Numbered from the stretch's first letter, positions 9,922 to 19,426 are shown. The stretch is DNA of 64,000 bases from Chitinophagaceae bacterium (GCA_025449935.1 JANWIJ010000029.1:1-64000), one strand, 5' to 3'. Numbers and translations: made by a program. Notes: a model not told the origin generated them from the letters alone.

Positions 9922-10238
9922 TTAATTAGTAGCATTTTTCTTAAAGTATTTTTCTTTTGTGGTCAGGATGATACTGCTTAATATTTTTATTTTTTCATCG
10001 CAGGTAACCGACAGCCCTGTAAATTCTTTCCTGTTTAATGTACAAAATCTCTCTTTGATTGGCCTGATACTGCCTCACTTACATTCGCCCCGATAGAAGT
10101 TCCTGATCTGAGTAACTGTTTTGAAAGTACAAATTCTTTTTTTTCGGTGCTAAGGTGTTTATACAGGTTGATAATTTCCAAAGCAAATGAATAGGCCTTC
10201 TTTGAGATGACACTTTCCGTTTTGTGATCTGGACTCAT
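9922..10238 (-). pseudogene. Four-helix bundle (S23/IVS-type) protein, internally deleted
   Basis: N-part MSPDHKTESVISKKAYSFALEIINLYKHLSTEKKEFVLSKQLLRSGTSIGANVSEAVSGQSKRDFVH then stop; C-part NRKEFTGLSVTCDEKIKILSSIILTTKEKYFKKNATN in another frame; third helix missing. Confidence 0.8.
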
Positions 10239-10254
10239 AACTCATAATTCTTAA
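10233..10254 (+). repeat. Right arm of 22-nt perfect inverted repeat
   Basis: actcataactcataattcttaa, exact reverse complement of 9894-9915. Confidence 0.9.
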
Positions 10255-10256
10255 TC

Positions 10257-11639
10257 CTAAATCGTTTGTGAAACTTTACTTCTTCTTATAAATTTACCAT
10301 ATCCTTTATCGACCAGGCAATGATTATTGTCTATCGCTATTTTGCCCCTTAATAAAACCGTTTTCACTCTCCCCGTCAGTGTCCATCCTTCATAGCCTGA
10401 ATAATCCACGTTCATGTGATGTGTTTTAGCCGAAACCGTGTGCTTTTCTTCCGGATCAAAAATAACTATGTCCGCATCGCTTCCAACTGCGATGGTTCCT
10501 TTCCGCGGGAACATGCCAAAAATTTTTGCAGGGTTCGTGCACGTTACTTCCACGTATTTATTTAGCGTGATCTTTCCCTTATTAACCCCCTCGCTGAATA
10601 ATAATTCCATCCGGTTTTCAATAGCCGGGTGTCCGTTGGGTATTTTTGAAAAATCTTCTCTCCCCATCAGTTTTTGTTCCCAGTTGAACGGACAGTGGTC
10701 AGTGGCTACCACCTGCACTAATCCCTGGTTAATGCCGGCCCATAAAGTTTCCTGGTCCTTTTTTTCTCTCAATGGCGGGCTCATGACCCATTTAGCGCCT
10801 TCGAAATTTTTTTCGTAAAGCGATGCATCAAGAATCAGGTATTGAATACAGGTTTCTACAAACACCTTCTGGTTTCTTTTTGTAGCATTCCGAACAGCAT
10901 TTAGTGCACCCTCACATGTCAGGTGAACGATGTACCCCGGGCAACCGGTATAGTTGGCCATATCAGCAAAACGGCCGCTTGCTTCTGCTTCTGTTACTTC
11001 CGGTTGTGACAAATAATGATAGAGCGGTGAGAGTTTTCCTTCCGCCCTGTGCCGGGCAATCAGGAAATCGATCATGTCGCCATTGGTGGCATGCACATTA
11101 ATCAGCCCCCCTTGTTTTTTTACCTCCTGCATCAGGCCCACCATCTGGCGGTCATCGATCATCAGCGCACCTTTATAAGCCATAAATGTTTTGAATGATG
11201 TGATGCCTTCCTGCTCAATCATTTCCCGTATTTCCTTTTTCGTATCCTCGTTAAAGTCTGTCACCGCCATATGAAAGCTGTAATCACCAACGCAATTATT
11301 ATCGCTCCTTCCTTTCCATTCTTCCAGGGCAGCACGCAAACTATTGCCCTGTTTTTGTAAAATAAAGTCAATGACCATAGTCGTTCCACCGAATAAGGCT
11401 GCCCGGGTGCCGGTTTCATAATTGTCAGAAGAAAATGTCCCCATAAAGGGCATGTCAAGGTGGACATGGGGATCAATTCCGCCTGGGAAAACAAGCTTGC
11501 CCGTGGCATCCATTTCTTTATCAGCCTTCACGGGTAAATTTTTGCCAATTGCTTTCACGGTTTCGCCTTCAATGAAAATATCTGCCACATAATCATCCGT
11601 AGCAGTAATCACTCTCCCGTTTTTAATCAGCAGCGACAT
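10257..11639 (-). CDS. hydA: Dihydropyrimidinase (D-hydantoinase)
   Basis: GGIDPHVHLDMPF metal site, ATDHCPF, DADIVIFDP; amidohydrolase family. Confidence 0.92.
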   Translation of the reverse strand: MSLLIKNGRVITATDDYVADIFIEGETVKAIGKNLPVKADKEMDATGKLVFPGGIDPHVHLDMPFMGTFSSDNYETGTRAALFGGTTMVIDFILQKQGNSLRAALEEWKGRSDNNCVGDYSFHMAVTDFNEDTKKEIREMIEQEGITSFKTFMAYKGALMIDDRQMVGLMQEVKKQGGLINVHATNGDMIDFLIARHRAEGKLSPLYHYLSQPEVTEAEASGRFADMANYTGCPGYIVHLTCEGALNAVRNATKRNQKVFVETCIQYLILDASLYEKNFEGAKWVMSPPLREKKDQETLWAGINQGLVQVVATDHCPFNWEQKLMGREDFSKIPNGHPAIENRMELLFSEGVNKGKITLNKYVEVTCTNPAKIFGMFPRKGTIAVGSDADIVIFDPEEKHTVSAKTHHMNVDYSGYEGWTLTGRVKTVLLRGKIAIDNNHCLVDKGYGKFIRRSKVSQTI

Positions 11640-13110
11640 AAGATGGTTGGGTGTTTTGAATGGATGTTTTAGAAGAACGCATCAGTAATATATAAAGAAT
11701 ACCGCTTACAAAAAAGCCAACAAACCAGGCATAATGATAAAGGCCGGCGATCCAGCCGGGCACCGCACCGGGTGCCATCAGTTTTATGTTGATCAGGAAG
11801 CCCGGGACATTGGGTAATATGCCTGCCAGCAATGCAATAATAGCCAGAGAATTGAAACCACCGGTGAAACCATACCTTCCCTTGTGCTGGTATAATTCGT
11901 CAGGAAACAGGACTTTCTTTCTTATAAAATAATAATCGGCAATCATGATTCCCCCGATTGGTCCCAGCAGGCTTGAATAGGCAATCAACCAGGTAAAAAT
12001 ATAGCCATTAGGATCCGCCATCAGTTTCCAGGGAAATATCAATACGCCGATAATGCCGGTAATATATCCACCCAGCTTGAAATTTATTTTACTGGGGGAC
12101 AGGTTGGAGAAATCGTTAGCCGGGCTGACTATATTCGCAGCGATATTAGTGGCCAGTGTGGAAATGATAATTCCGATCATCGCAAACGTTACCATCATTT
12201 TGCTATCGAATCTTCCGGCAAGTTTTACCGGGTCCCATTCAGGACTCCCATAAATAATGGCTGATGCGGATGTAACGACCACGCCAACAAAGGCAAACAG
12301 GGTCATGGAGGGTGGCAACCCAATGGCCTGTCCTTTTATATGTGCATTCTGGCTTTTTGAATACCTGGTAAAATCAGGAATATTAAGTGACAGCGTGGCC
12401 CAAAAGCCAACTACGGCCGTCAGCGCCGGAAAAAAAAAGGAAAAAAAAGATGCAGTATCTGAAAATTTTGACGGTTCCTTTAATATGGGTCCCAGTCCCT
12501 TTGCGGCAATCACCGCCCAGCAGAAGAGTGCTATGGCAGCAATCGGTAAGAAAATGGCTTTAAAAACAAGGAGTTTCCGGATACTTTCAACGCCTTTGTA
12601 AATGATAAACATATTCAACAGCCAGAAAAGGGCAAAACATACCAGAGGTAGTGGCTGGGGAAAGAGTGATGTGGTATTGATTTCTTCCAGAGATGGGGTC
12701 CAAGCCCTTATTAAATGATAAAGTGATTCACCGCCAATCCATGTCTGGATGCCAAACCATCCACAGGCCACAATGGCCCTGAGCATTGCCGGGATATTTG
12801 CACCCTTTGTTCCAAAACTTGCTCTTGCAAAAACAGGAAATGGTATCCCGTATTTTGCTCCCGCATGGCCATTTAACAGCATGGGTATTAATACAATCGC
12901 ATTACCAAGAAAGATGGTAAGTACCGCCTGCCACCAGCTCATTCCGTTATTGATCATGGAACTGGCCATGGTATAAGTAGGAATACAGAGGCTCATGCTG
13001 ATCCATAGTGCTGCATAGTTCCAGGTACCCCAGGTTCGCCTGGATACAGGCACCGGGGCAAGGTCTTCGTTGATGAGGGAAGAGTCGGGTATGTTTTGGT
13101 TTTCGCTCAA
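11623..13110 (-). CDS. NCS1 family nucleobase:cation symporter
   Basis: 12-TM, NCS1 signatures RRTWGTWNYAALWISM, NIPDFTRYSKSQ, PIGGIMIADYYFIRK. Confidence 0.9.
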   Translation of the reverse strand: MSENQNIPDSSLINEDLAPVPVSRRTWGTWNYAALWISMSLCIPTYTMASSMINNGMSWWQAVLTIFLGNAIVLIPMLLNGHAGAKYGIPFPVFARASFGTKGANIPAMLRAIVACGWFGIQTWIGGESLYHLIRAWTPSLEEINTTSLFPQPLPLVCFALFWLLNMFIIYKGVESIRKLLVFKAIFLPIAAIALFCWAVIAAKGLGPILKEPSKFSDTASFFSFFFPALTAVVGFWATLSLNIPDFTRYSKSQNAHIKGQAIGLPPSMTLFAFVGVVVTSASAIIYGSPEWDPVKLAGRFDSKMMVTFAMIGIIISTLATNIAANIVSPANDFSNLSPSKINFKLGGYITGIIGVLIFPWKLMADPNGYIFTWLIAYSSLLGPIGGIMIADYYFIRKKVLFPDELYQHKGRYGFTGGFNSLAIIALLAGILPNVPGFLINIKLMAPGAVPGWIAGLYHYAWFVGFFVSGILYILLMRSSKTSIQNTQPSYVAAD

Positions 13111-13130
13111 TGCAATAATAATAAGTTATG

Positions 13131-13180
13131 AATTAAGAATTCGTTGTCGCCCTGAAATCCAGGTGACCGCATTCTTAATT
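13131..13180. repeat. Inverted-repeat stem-loop overlapping the aminotransferase stop codon
   Basis: AATTAAGAAT (13131-13140) ... ATTCTTAATT (13171-13180). Confidence 0.6.
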
Positions 13181-14521
13181 AACAGCTTCGTCAGCGATCT
13201 TTATCGCCTCGCTGATGATCGCCAACCCTTCATCCACCTGTTCTTTTGTTACAATCAGCGGTGGGGCAATAAAAATATAGCTCCAGCGCACGAAGGTATA
13301 CATGCCCAGGTCTTTGATCTTTGCGGCCACTTTATTCATCACGGCCATTTCATCAGGCTTCGCGTTGAATGGGGCCATGGGTTCTTTGGTGGCCCGGTTC
13401 TTCACCAGTTCAATACAACCCAGCAAACCCGTATTCCTGAAATCTCCGATACTTGGATGTTTTTGTTTTAATTTTTCTACCTGTACATTCACATATTGCC
13501 CCATGGCGGCGGCATTTTCAATCAAGCCATCATCTTCATAGATTTTCAAGGTTTCCAGTGCAGCGGCACAACTAACGGGATGGGCTGAGTAGGTGAGGCC
13601 GAGGGCCAGCATGTTGTCATCGTACTTCGATGCTATTTTATCGGATACCATCAGGCATCCAAACGGAAGGTAACCACAGGTCAGTCCTTTGGCCATCGCA
13701 ATCATATCCGGAACGATGCCGTGATTTTCGAAGCCAAACCATTTACCTGTTCTTCCAAAACCACTCATTACTTCATCCATGATCAGCAGGATACCATACT
13801 TATTACATAGTTCCCTAACCACTTTCAGGTATCCAGCCGGGTATTTCAAGCACCCCGATGAACCCGACTCACCCTCCAGTAAAACAGCAGCTATATTAGC
13901 GGGTCCTTCATAAGCCATCACTCTTTCCAGCGATGCTACAGATTCCTTCAGTAAATTTTCTTCCCCATATTCCCAGCGGTATAAATAAGGCAGATCAAAA
14001 TGAACAAAATTGGGAGATTGCTGTGCATCCATTGGCAGGCGCCGGGGATCGCCACTGGCCGACATGGCACCATAGGAAGCTCCATGATAGGATTGATAAC
14101 GGGCCAGGATTTTGTGCCGGCCGGTATATAATCTTGCCAGCTTTATCCCGTTCTCGACCGATGTAGCGCCACAGAGGGTAAAAAAAGCGCGGTTCAAATC
14201 GCCCGGGCAGATTGAGGCGAGTTTTTTTCCCAGGTCACCTCTCACTTTCGTTACACAACTGGGTGTCACATATGCTACTTCCTGCATTTGTTTTACTACC
14301 GCTTCGGTCACCCGCTGGTTACCATGTCCAATATTCACATTCATCAGCCCCGATGAAAAATCAATATACCTTTTAGCATCATAGTCATAGAGGTATACAC
14401 CTTCCGCATGTTTCACGGCAATGGGTGCAATTCCTTTCTGCTTGCTCCAGGAAAATAAAGTGTAATCGAGATTGTCCGTAATTATTTCCTGGGCTGCCGA
14501 TATGGTCCGGGTTGTTGACAT
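13175..14521 (-). CDS. Class III aminotransferase (beta-alanine/omega-amino acid transaminase-like)
   Basis: PLP fold type I, LIMDEVMSGFGRTGKWF and MAKGLTCGYLPFG; cluster context. Confidence 0.88.
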   Translation of the reverse strand: MSTTRTISAAQEIITDNLDYTLFSWSKQKGIAPIAVKHAEGVYLYDYDAKRYIDFSSGLMNVNIGHGNQRVTEAVVKQMQEVAYVTPSCVTKVRGDLGKKLASICPGDLNRAFFTLCGATSVENGIKLARLYTGRHKILARYQSYHGASYGAMSASGDPRRLPMDAQQSPNFVHFDLPYLYRWEYGEENLLKESVASLERVMAYEGPANIAAVLLEGESGSSGCLKYPAGYLKVVRELCNKYGILLIMDEVMSGFGRTGKWFGFENHGIVPDMIAMAKGLTCGYLPFGCLMVSDKIASKYDDNMLALGLTYSAHPVSCAAALETLKIYEDDGLIENAAAMGQYVNVQVEKLKQKHPSIGDFRNTGLLGCIELVKNRATKEPMAPFNAKPDEMAVMNKVAAKIKDLGMYTFVRWSYIFIAPPLIVTKEQVDEGLAIISEAIKIADEAVN

Positions 14522-14535
14522 AAAATTCTTTGTTA

Positions 14536-15549
14536 TTAATTTTTCAGATACATTTCATTTTTTTGTTTAATCAGCATCCTTTTAACAGGCTTTGTTTCCA
14601 GTGCTTCATTTAATTGTACGGCCGTTATTTTAACGGTCACGGTTACCGCATCGGCGGGGTTATCATTGGCGAAGCAGAAATAGAGGCTTCCTTTACGCGG
14701 CTCCATCCTCGAATAATCATTGACCGCTTTCCCCTTTTTAATATAACGAAACTGGGCACCTTTTAAAAACAAGTCCTCATTTTCGCCCTCCATGATCCAG
14801 TAGGCAATGTCTTCACCTGCCTGGAGTTTATTTATTGAAACGGGTCGGTTCAGCGCCAGTGCCGACAGTACATTATAGGTGGGAAATTTGGTGATTGCGG
14901 GCCTTGAATCCGCCGCGGTTTGTTTATTCGCTTCATCATATGCTTGCTGCCCGGCCTGGTTTACATGGATATAATAACTCCAGGCGATGACATTTTCATT
15001 CAGCACAAAATTAAATGTCGATTTATTACCTCCCGGGGCACCGACGGCATTAACTTTTACCGTGCGGTCCTGGAAATTGGTAAATACCGTATCGGTTTTT
15101 GACAGTAAAGTCTCTTCGACTGTTGTATAGCTGGTGTCATTGACCAGGTGCGTAAAGACCGTGGAATTAAAGTGCTGGGTAGCTGCGCTTGCCGGGATGC
15201 GTTGTATCCTGTATTTACAGAGCCGGGCGCCGATGGCCCCATTCATGAACCGGAATTTATAGATGCCCGTTTTCGGGATGCTAAGCTGTTTATTGGTGAT
15301 GCTGCTGGTTTTATAAACAATAAACCTGGAGGAGGAGGGCATTTCCACAATTTCAATCTCTTTTAATTCTTTGCCGTTAGCTTCTTCAAAATTGAAAATG
15401 AGTTTATCGCCTTCCGCAAAACCAAAATAGAAAATTTCTTCTCCAAGAATACCCACTTTCAGCGAGCTTTCCGCAACATCAACGGGTGCTTGTCCAAAGC
15501 CCCCGAAAGCTGTGAAGAGCCCGATGAAAAAAATAATTATTTTGGTCAT
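14536..15549 (-). CDS. Secreted hypothetical protein within pyrimidine cluster
   Basis: 337 aa with signal peptide MTKIIIFFIGLFTAFGGFGQAP; no family recognised. Confidence 0.75.
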   Translation of the reverse strand: MTKIIIFFIGLFTAFGGFGQAPVDVAESSLKVGILGEEIFYFGFAEGDKLIFNFEEANGKELKEIEIVEMPSSSRFIVYKTSSITNKQLSIPKTGIYKFRFMNGAIGARLCKYRIQRIPASAATQHFNSTVFTHLVNDTSYTTVEETLLSKTDTVFTNFQDRTVKVNAVGAPGGNKSTFNFVLNENVIAWSYYIHVNQAGQQAYDEANKQTAADSRPAITKFPTYNVLSALALNRPVSINKLQAGEDIAYWIMEGENEDLFLKGAQFRYIKKGKAVNDYSRMEPRKGSLYFCFANDNPADAVTVTVKITAVQLNEALETKPVKRMLIKQKNEMYLKN

Positions 15550-15592
15550 GATTGAAAGTTCCCGGTTTTTTATTTTATCCGATAACAGACTA

Positions 15593-17050
15593 TCAACTCA
15601 TCCAGTTAACCCCAGCTTCTGCATTCCATTTTGTTGTGCTTTTCTTCAGCTTTGTCCAAAACTCGATCGAACTCTTGCCGGTAATATCACCGACACCAAA
15701 TTTGCTTTCGTTCCAGCCCCCGAAGGAGAACGGTTCCCTGGGCACGGGTACACCCACGTTCACACCGATCATACCCGCGCTGGCACGGTCTATAATATAA
15801 CGGGCCATCCCGCCATTCTGCGTGAACACGGAGGCTGCATTACCGTACGGGTTGGCATTTTCAATAGCCAATGCTTCATCCACCGTATTGGTGCGCATGA
15901 TAGAGATCACCGGACCGAAGATCTCTTCGGTGGCCACACTCATGCCTGGTTTTACATAATCAATCACGGTTGGACCAACATATGTACCCTTTTCCTTGCC
16001 TTTTACGGTTGCATTGCGACCGTCCACTAAAATCTTGGCGCCATCCCTTTCTGCTTCGCCGATATATCTTTCAATTCTTTCTTTGCTTTCTTTGCTGATA
16101 ACGGCCCCGAGATTTTCCCCGGGAACAATCTTCCGGGCTTCCTCGCATATTTTGTCAACAATGCTGTCCACATTGCCAACACCAATCATTGCTGAGGCAG
16201 CCATACAGCGTTGCCCAGCGCAACCGCTCATGGAAGCAGCCACATTCTGCGCTGTCATTCCGGGAATCGCATCCGGTAATACCATCAGGTGATTTTTGGC
16301 CCCACCGAGCGCCAATGCCCTTTTATAACTTTTGGTAGCCCGCTGGTAAACTATTTTGGCCACTTTGGTTGACCCAACAAAGGAGACAGCTTCAATCCCG
16401 GGATGATCACAAATTGCTTCCACAATTTCCACATCCCCATGAATAATATTGAAAACGCCATCGGGCAAACCCGCGGCTTTTAAAAGTTCTGCAAGTCTGC
16501 CACAACATAAAGGAACTTTTTCAGATGGCTTCATGATCATACAATTGCCCAGGGCAATGGCGTTAGGTAATGTCCAGTTGGGTACCATCGCCGGGAAATT
16601 AAAGGGAACAATGGAGGCCACCACACCGAGGGGCACATGCTCAGTTCTGCATTCCACACCTTTACTTACTTCCAGTATTTCACCCGTAACCAGTTGCGGC
16701 AGGGAAGTGGCAAATTCTGTTAATTCAATGCATTTTTCAATTTCAGCCACTGATTCCCCATAGGTTTTTCCATTTTCTTCACTGCATAATTCAGCCAGTT
16801 CTTTCAAATGTTTTTCGAGCAACGTTTTATAGCGGAAAAAAACCTGTACCCGTTCCTTAATTGGCGTTTTACTCCAGGCAGGGAAAGCCGCTTTGGCCGC
16901 TTTGACCGCCATATCCAGGTCTTTGGAAGATGACATCGGCATTTTGGAAAGAAGATTCCCATCCAGCGGCGAAACTACATCCAGTGTCCGTTGTGACGTG
17001 GAGTTTGTAAATTTTCCGCTGATATAATTCTGAACAGGGGCGTATTTCAT
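15593..17050 (-). CDS. mmsA: CoA-acylating methylmalonate/malonate-semialdehyde dehydrogenase
   Basis: ALDH fold with SGCAGQRCMAASAMIGVG catalytic Cys region; MmsA-like IVPFNFPAMVPNW. Confidence 0.92.
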   Translation of the reverse strand: MKYAPVQNYISGKFTNSTSQRTLDVVSPLDGNLLSKMPMSSSKDLDMAVKAAKAAFPAWSKTPIKERVQVFFRYKTLLEKHLKELAELCSEENGKTYGESVAEIEKCIELTEFATSLPQLVTGEILEVSKGVECRTEHVPLGVVASIVPFNFPAMVPNWTLPNAIALGNCMIMKPSEKVPLCCGRLAELLKAAGLPDGVFNIIHGDVEIVEAICDHPGIEAVSFVGSTKVAKIVYQRATKSYKRALALGGAKNHLMVLPDAIPGMTAQNVAASMSGCAGQRCMAASAMIGVGNVDSIVDKICEEARKIVPGENLGAVISKESKERIERYIGEAERDGAKILVDGRNATVKGKEKGTYVGPTVIDYVKPGMSVATEEIFGPVISIMRTNTVDEALAIENANPYGNAASVFTQNGGMARYIIDRASAGMIGVNVGVPVPREPFSFGGWNESKFGVGDITGKSSIEFWTKLKKSTTKWNAEAGVNWMS

Positions 17051-17128
17051 AAAATTTGTTTATTTAAAATCACCAATTATAAATATACTTAATTTGCCGT
17101 TTATTGCAAGCTAACAACTTCCTATTCA

Positions 17129-17722
17129 ATGACCCCGGAAAGAAAACAACGACTCACTTCAGTTTTAAATAAAAGACAGGGCGACATAACGATTGTTCTG
17201 GAAAATGTCACCGACCCACATAATATTTCTGCCGTCATGAGAACTTGTGATGCAGTGGGAGTGCAGGAGATCTATATCCTGAATACCAAAATCCCCCCGC
17301 ATAAGAAATGGGGGGTCAAAAGCTCCTCGAGCGCGGCTAAATGGCTGACTGTTTACCAATTCGAAAATGCTGCTGACTGTTTTTCATCCCTGAGAAACCG
17401 GTATTCAACCATTTTAACTACCCATCTCAGCAGTGATGCTGTAAGTTTACACAGTATTGATTTAACAAAAAGTATTGCGCTGGTATTTGGAAACGAGCAC
17501 AGCGGTGTGAGTGAAGAGATCAGGGTATTGGCAGACGGAAATTTTATCATCCCGCAGGTTGGCATAATCCGGTCACTCAATATAAGCGTTGCCTGCGCGG
17601 TCACTTTGTATGAAGCCTACCGCCAGAAGACCAACGCAGGACAATACAACCAGCAAAGTTTGGACGACGTCAGGTATAACGGGTTATTGGAGGAGTGGGG
17701 TTTTAAAGATGAAGAAATTTGA
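17129..17722 (+). CDS. TrmH family tRNA/rRNA 2'-O-methyltransferase
   Basis: SpoU motifs ENVTDPHNISAVMRTCDAVGV, ALVFGNEHSGVSEE, SLNISVACAVTLYE. Confidence 0.92.
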   Translation: MTPERKQRLTSVLNKRQGDITIVLENVTDPHNISAVMRTCDAVGVQEIYILNTKIPPHKKWGVKSSSSAAKWLTVYQFENAADCFSSLRNRYSTILTTHLSSDAVSLHSIDLTKSIALVFGNEHSGVSEEIRVLADGNFIIPQVGIIRSLNISVACAVTLYEAYRQKTNAGQYNQQSLDDVRYNGLLEEWGFKDEEI

Positions 17723-17767
17723 GTCCTGCCATCCGGCAGGCGGGTTTGAAGTTAAATTTCCAGGTTT

Positions 17768-18259
17768 ATGAAAAAGATGAAGTCTTTATTGGTGTTTGTT
17801 TTTCTGAGCCTTGGCGTAACCGGTTTTGCGCAGGTAATTAAGAGCGTGAAAGCTGTTGATCTTGAAAGAATCATCGCAGAAACCAAGACGCCACTGATTA
17901 TTAATATGTGGGCCACCTGGTGCAAGCCCTGTATTGAGGAAATACCCTATTTCCTTGGGGAAATAAAAGATCATAAAAAGGACAGTCTTACCATTTTACT
18001 GGTCAGCCTTGATTTTAAGGAGGCCTTCCCGGGCGATATATCTTCCTTTGCGAAGAAAAGGAAGATCAATGCACCTATTGTTTGGCTGGATGAGACCAAC
18101 GCTGATTATTTCTGCCCGAAAGTGGATGCGAAATGGTCAGGAGCCATCCCGGCAACCCTTTTTATTAATAACCAGACGGGTTACCGGAAATTCATTGAAG
18201 AACAAATTTCCCATGATAAGTTAAAGCAGGAGATCCGGGCTTTACTCGAAAAGAACTAA
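17768..18259 (+). CDS. TlpA-like disulfide reductase / thioredoxin-fold protein
   Basis: Signal peptide, MWATWCKPCIEEIPYF. Confidence 0.9.
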   Translation: MKKMKSLLVFVFLSLGVTGFAQVIKSVKAVDLERIIAETKTPLIINMWATWCKPCIEEIPYFLGEIKDHKKDSLTILLVSLDFKEAFPGDISSFAKKRKINAPIVWLDETNADYFCPKVDAKWSGAIPATLFINNQTGYRKFIEEQISHDKLKQEIRALLEKN

Positions 18260-18462
18260 CCGTGCTTTCAAAAGCATTATTTCCCCCTGCCGCTAATCAG
18301 TTCACCATGGAAAGAATTACCCGATGGCTTGCCTGTTACAGGGTTGCGTGTCCGTTGCGCCGTTGCTTTATTGCTGCCGGTTGTTATCAATAGGAGTTTA
18401 TATTTCCTGCGCAGCGGTTTAGTTCCGGCCCCGGAAAAAAATCATGGCTATACCCGGTACCA

Positions 18463-18660
18463 TCAAATTGTTTCCTCTCTTTCCATGGCTTCCCTGCCTT
18501 TTACCAGCAGGTAGAGGAAATAAACACCGGCCCCCAGGCTTGTCAGCGCCAGTGTTATACCCATAAAACTTCCATTATATATGGCTTTAGCAAGACAAAA
18601 TCCAACCAGTACCATAAAGCCTATAATGATAAACCGGTTAAGTGTGGATCTGGAAAGCAT
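18463..18660 (-). CDS. Small two-TM hypothetical membrane protein
   Basis: 65 aa, two hydrophobic segments, no overlapping better CDS. Confidence 0.5.
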   Translation of the reverse strand: MLSRSTLNRFIIIGFMVLVGFCLAKAIYNGSFMGITLALTSLGAGVYFLYLLVKGREAMEREETI

Positions 18661-18746
18661 AAGCGCTGATTTTCGGTTATAAGATTTGAAGCCCCCGACT
18701 GCTTAGATGCCTCCATAAAAACATTCCATAAAATTTGCATAAAAAA

Positions 18747-18772
18747 ATCCCCGGGCGGCAAGTCCGGGGATT
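18747..18772 (-). terminator. Rho-independent terminator
   Basis: AATCCCCGG...CCGGGGATT with A-tract on + strand (U-tract on minus transcript). Confidence 0.75.
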
Positions 18773-18790
18773 AAGAACATGTTTTTTTAT

Positions 18791-19393
18791 TTACAGTCTT
18801 TTAATGGTACAGCCTACTGACCTTGATTCTTTCACGGAAATCTCTTTTCCCGCTTTCATTTCATCGATGGCATTGATAAGGTGTTTGCGGCTGACGGCAC
18901 CGGCATCGGAGGGATTATCATCAATTGCGCCATGGTAAACCAGTTTCCCGTTCCCGTCAAAAAGAAAACACTCCGGCGTACGGTTGGCGCCAAAAGCATC
19001 TGCCAGGGCTGAATTATTATCCACCAGGTAGTACCAGTTGTATCCCTGTTCTTTGGCATAGGCCTTCATATCTTCGAAGGAATCATCGTCATTTCTTTTT
19101 GCTTCATTGGAGTTCAGGATAGCCACCCCAATATCATTACCCTGGGCATATTTACAAACCTCGAAAGCCCGGCCCTGGTTTTTGATCACATAAGGGCAGG
19201 TATTGCAACTAAACATCACCAGCAGCCCTTTATTGGTTTTTGCATCCTTCAGTGAGACCTCTTTCCCCGAAACATCCTTCATTTTTACTTCAGGTTTTGG
19301 GATCGGAGAGCCCAAAGGAAGCGGGTCATTCACCACCAGTGCCAGAAGGCTTACGGCAACTACGGGGAACGCTGTGAACAGTATTTTTTTCAT
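18791..19393 (-). CDS. AhpC/TSA-redoxin family thioredoxin-like protein
   Basis: CNTCPYV motif, redoxin fold, signal peptide MKKILFTAFPVVAVSLLALV. Confidence 0.88.
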   Translation of the reverse strand: MKKILFTAFPVVAVSLLALVVNDPLPLGSPIPKPEVKMKDVSGKEVSLKDAKTNKGLLVMFSCNTCPYVIKNQGRAFEVCKYAQGNDIGVAILNSNEAKRNDDDSFEDMKAYAKEQGYNWYYLVDNNSALADAFGANRTPECFLFDGNGKLVYHGAIDDNPSDAGAVSRKHLINAIDEMKAGKEISVKESRSVGCTIKRL

Positions 19394-19426
19394 GGTAATA
19401 ATTTTTACTTTACCGAAGTTCGGCAA

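Noticed and set aside
18329-18514. 61-aa plus-strand ORF in the 18.3-18.5 kb gap
   Set aside because: Short, partly overlaps the small membrane ORF on the other strand, and has no family resemblance.
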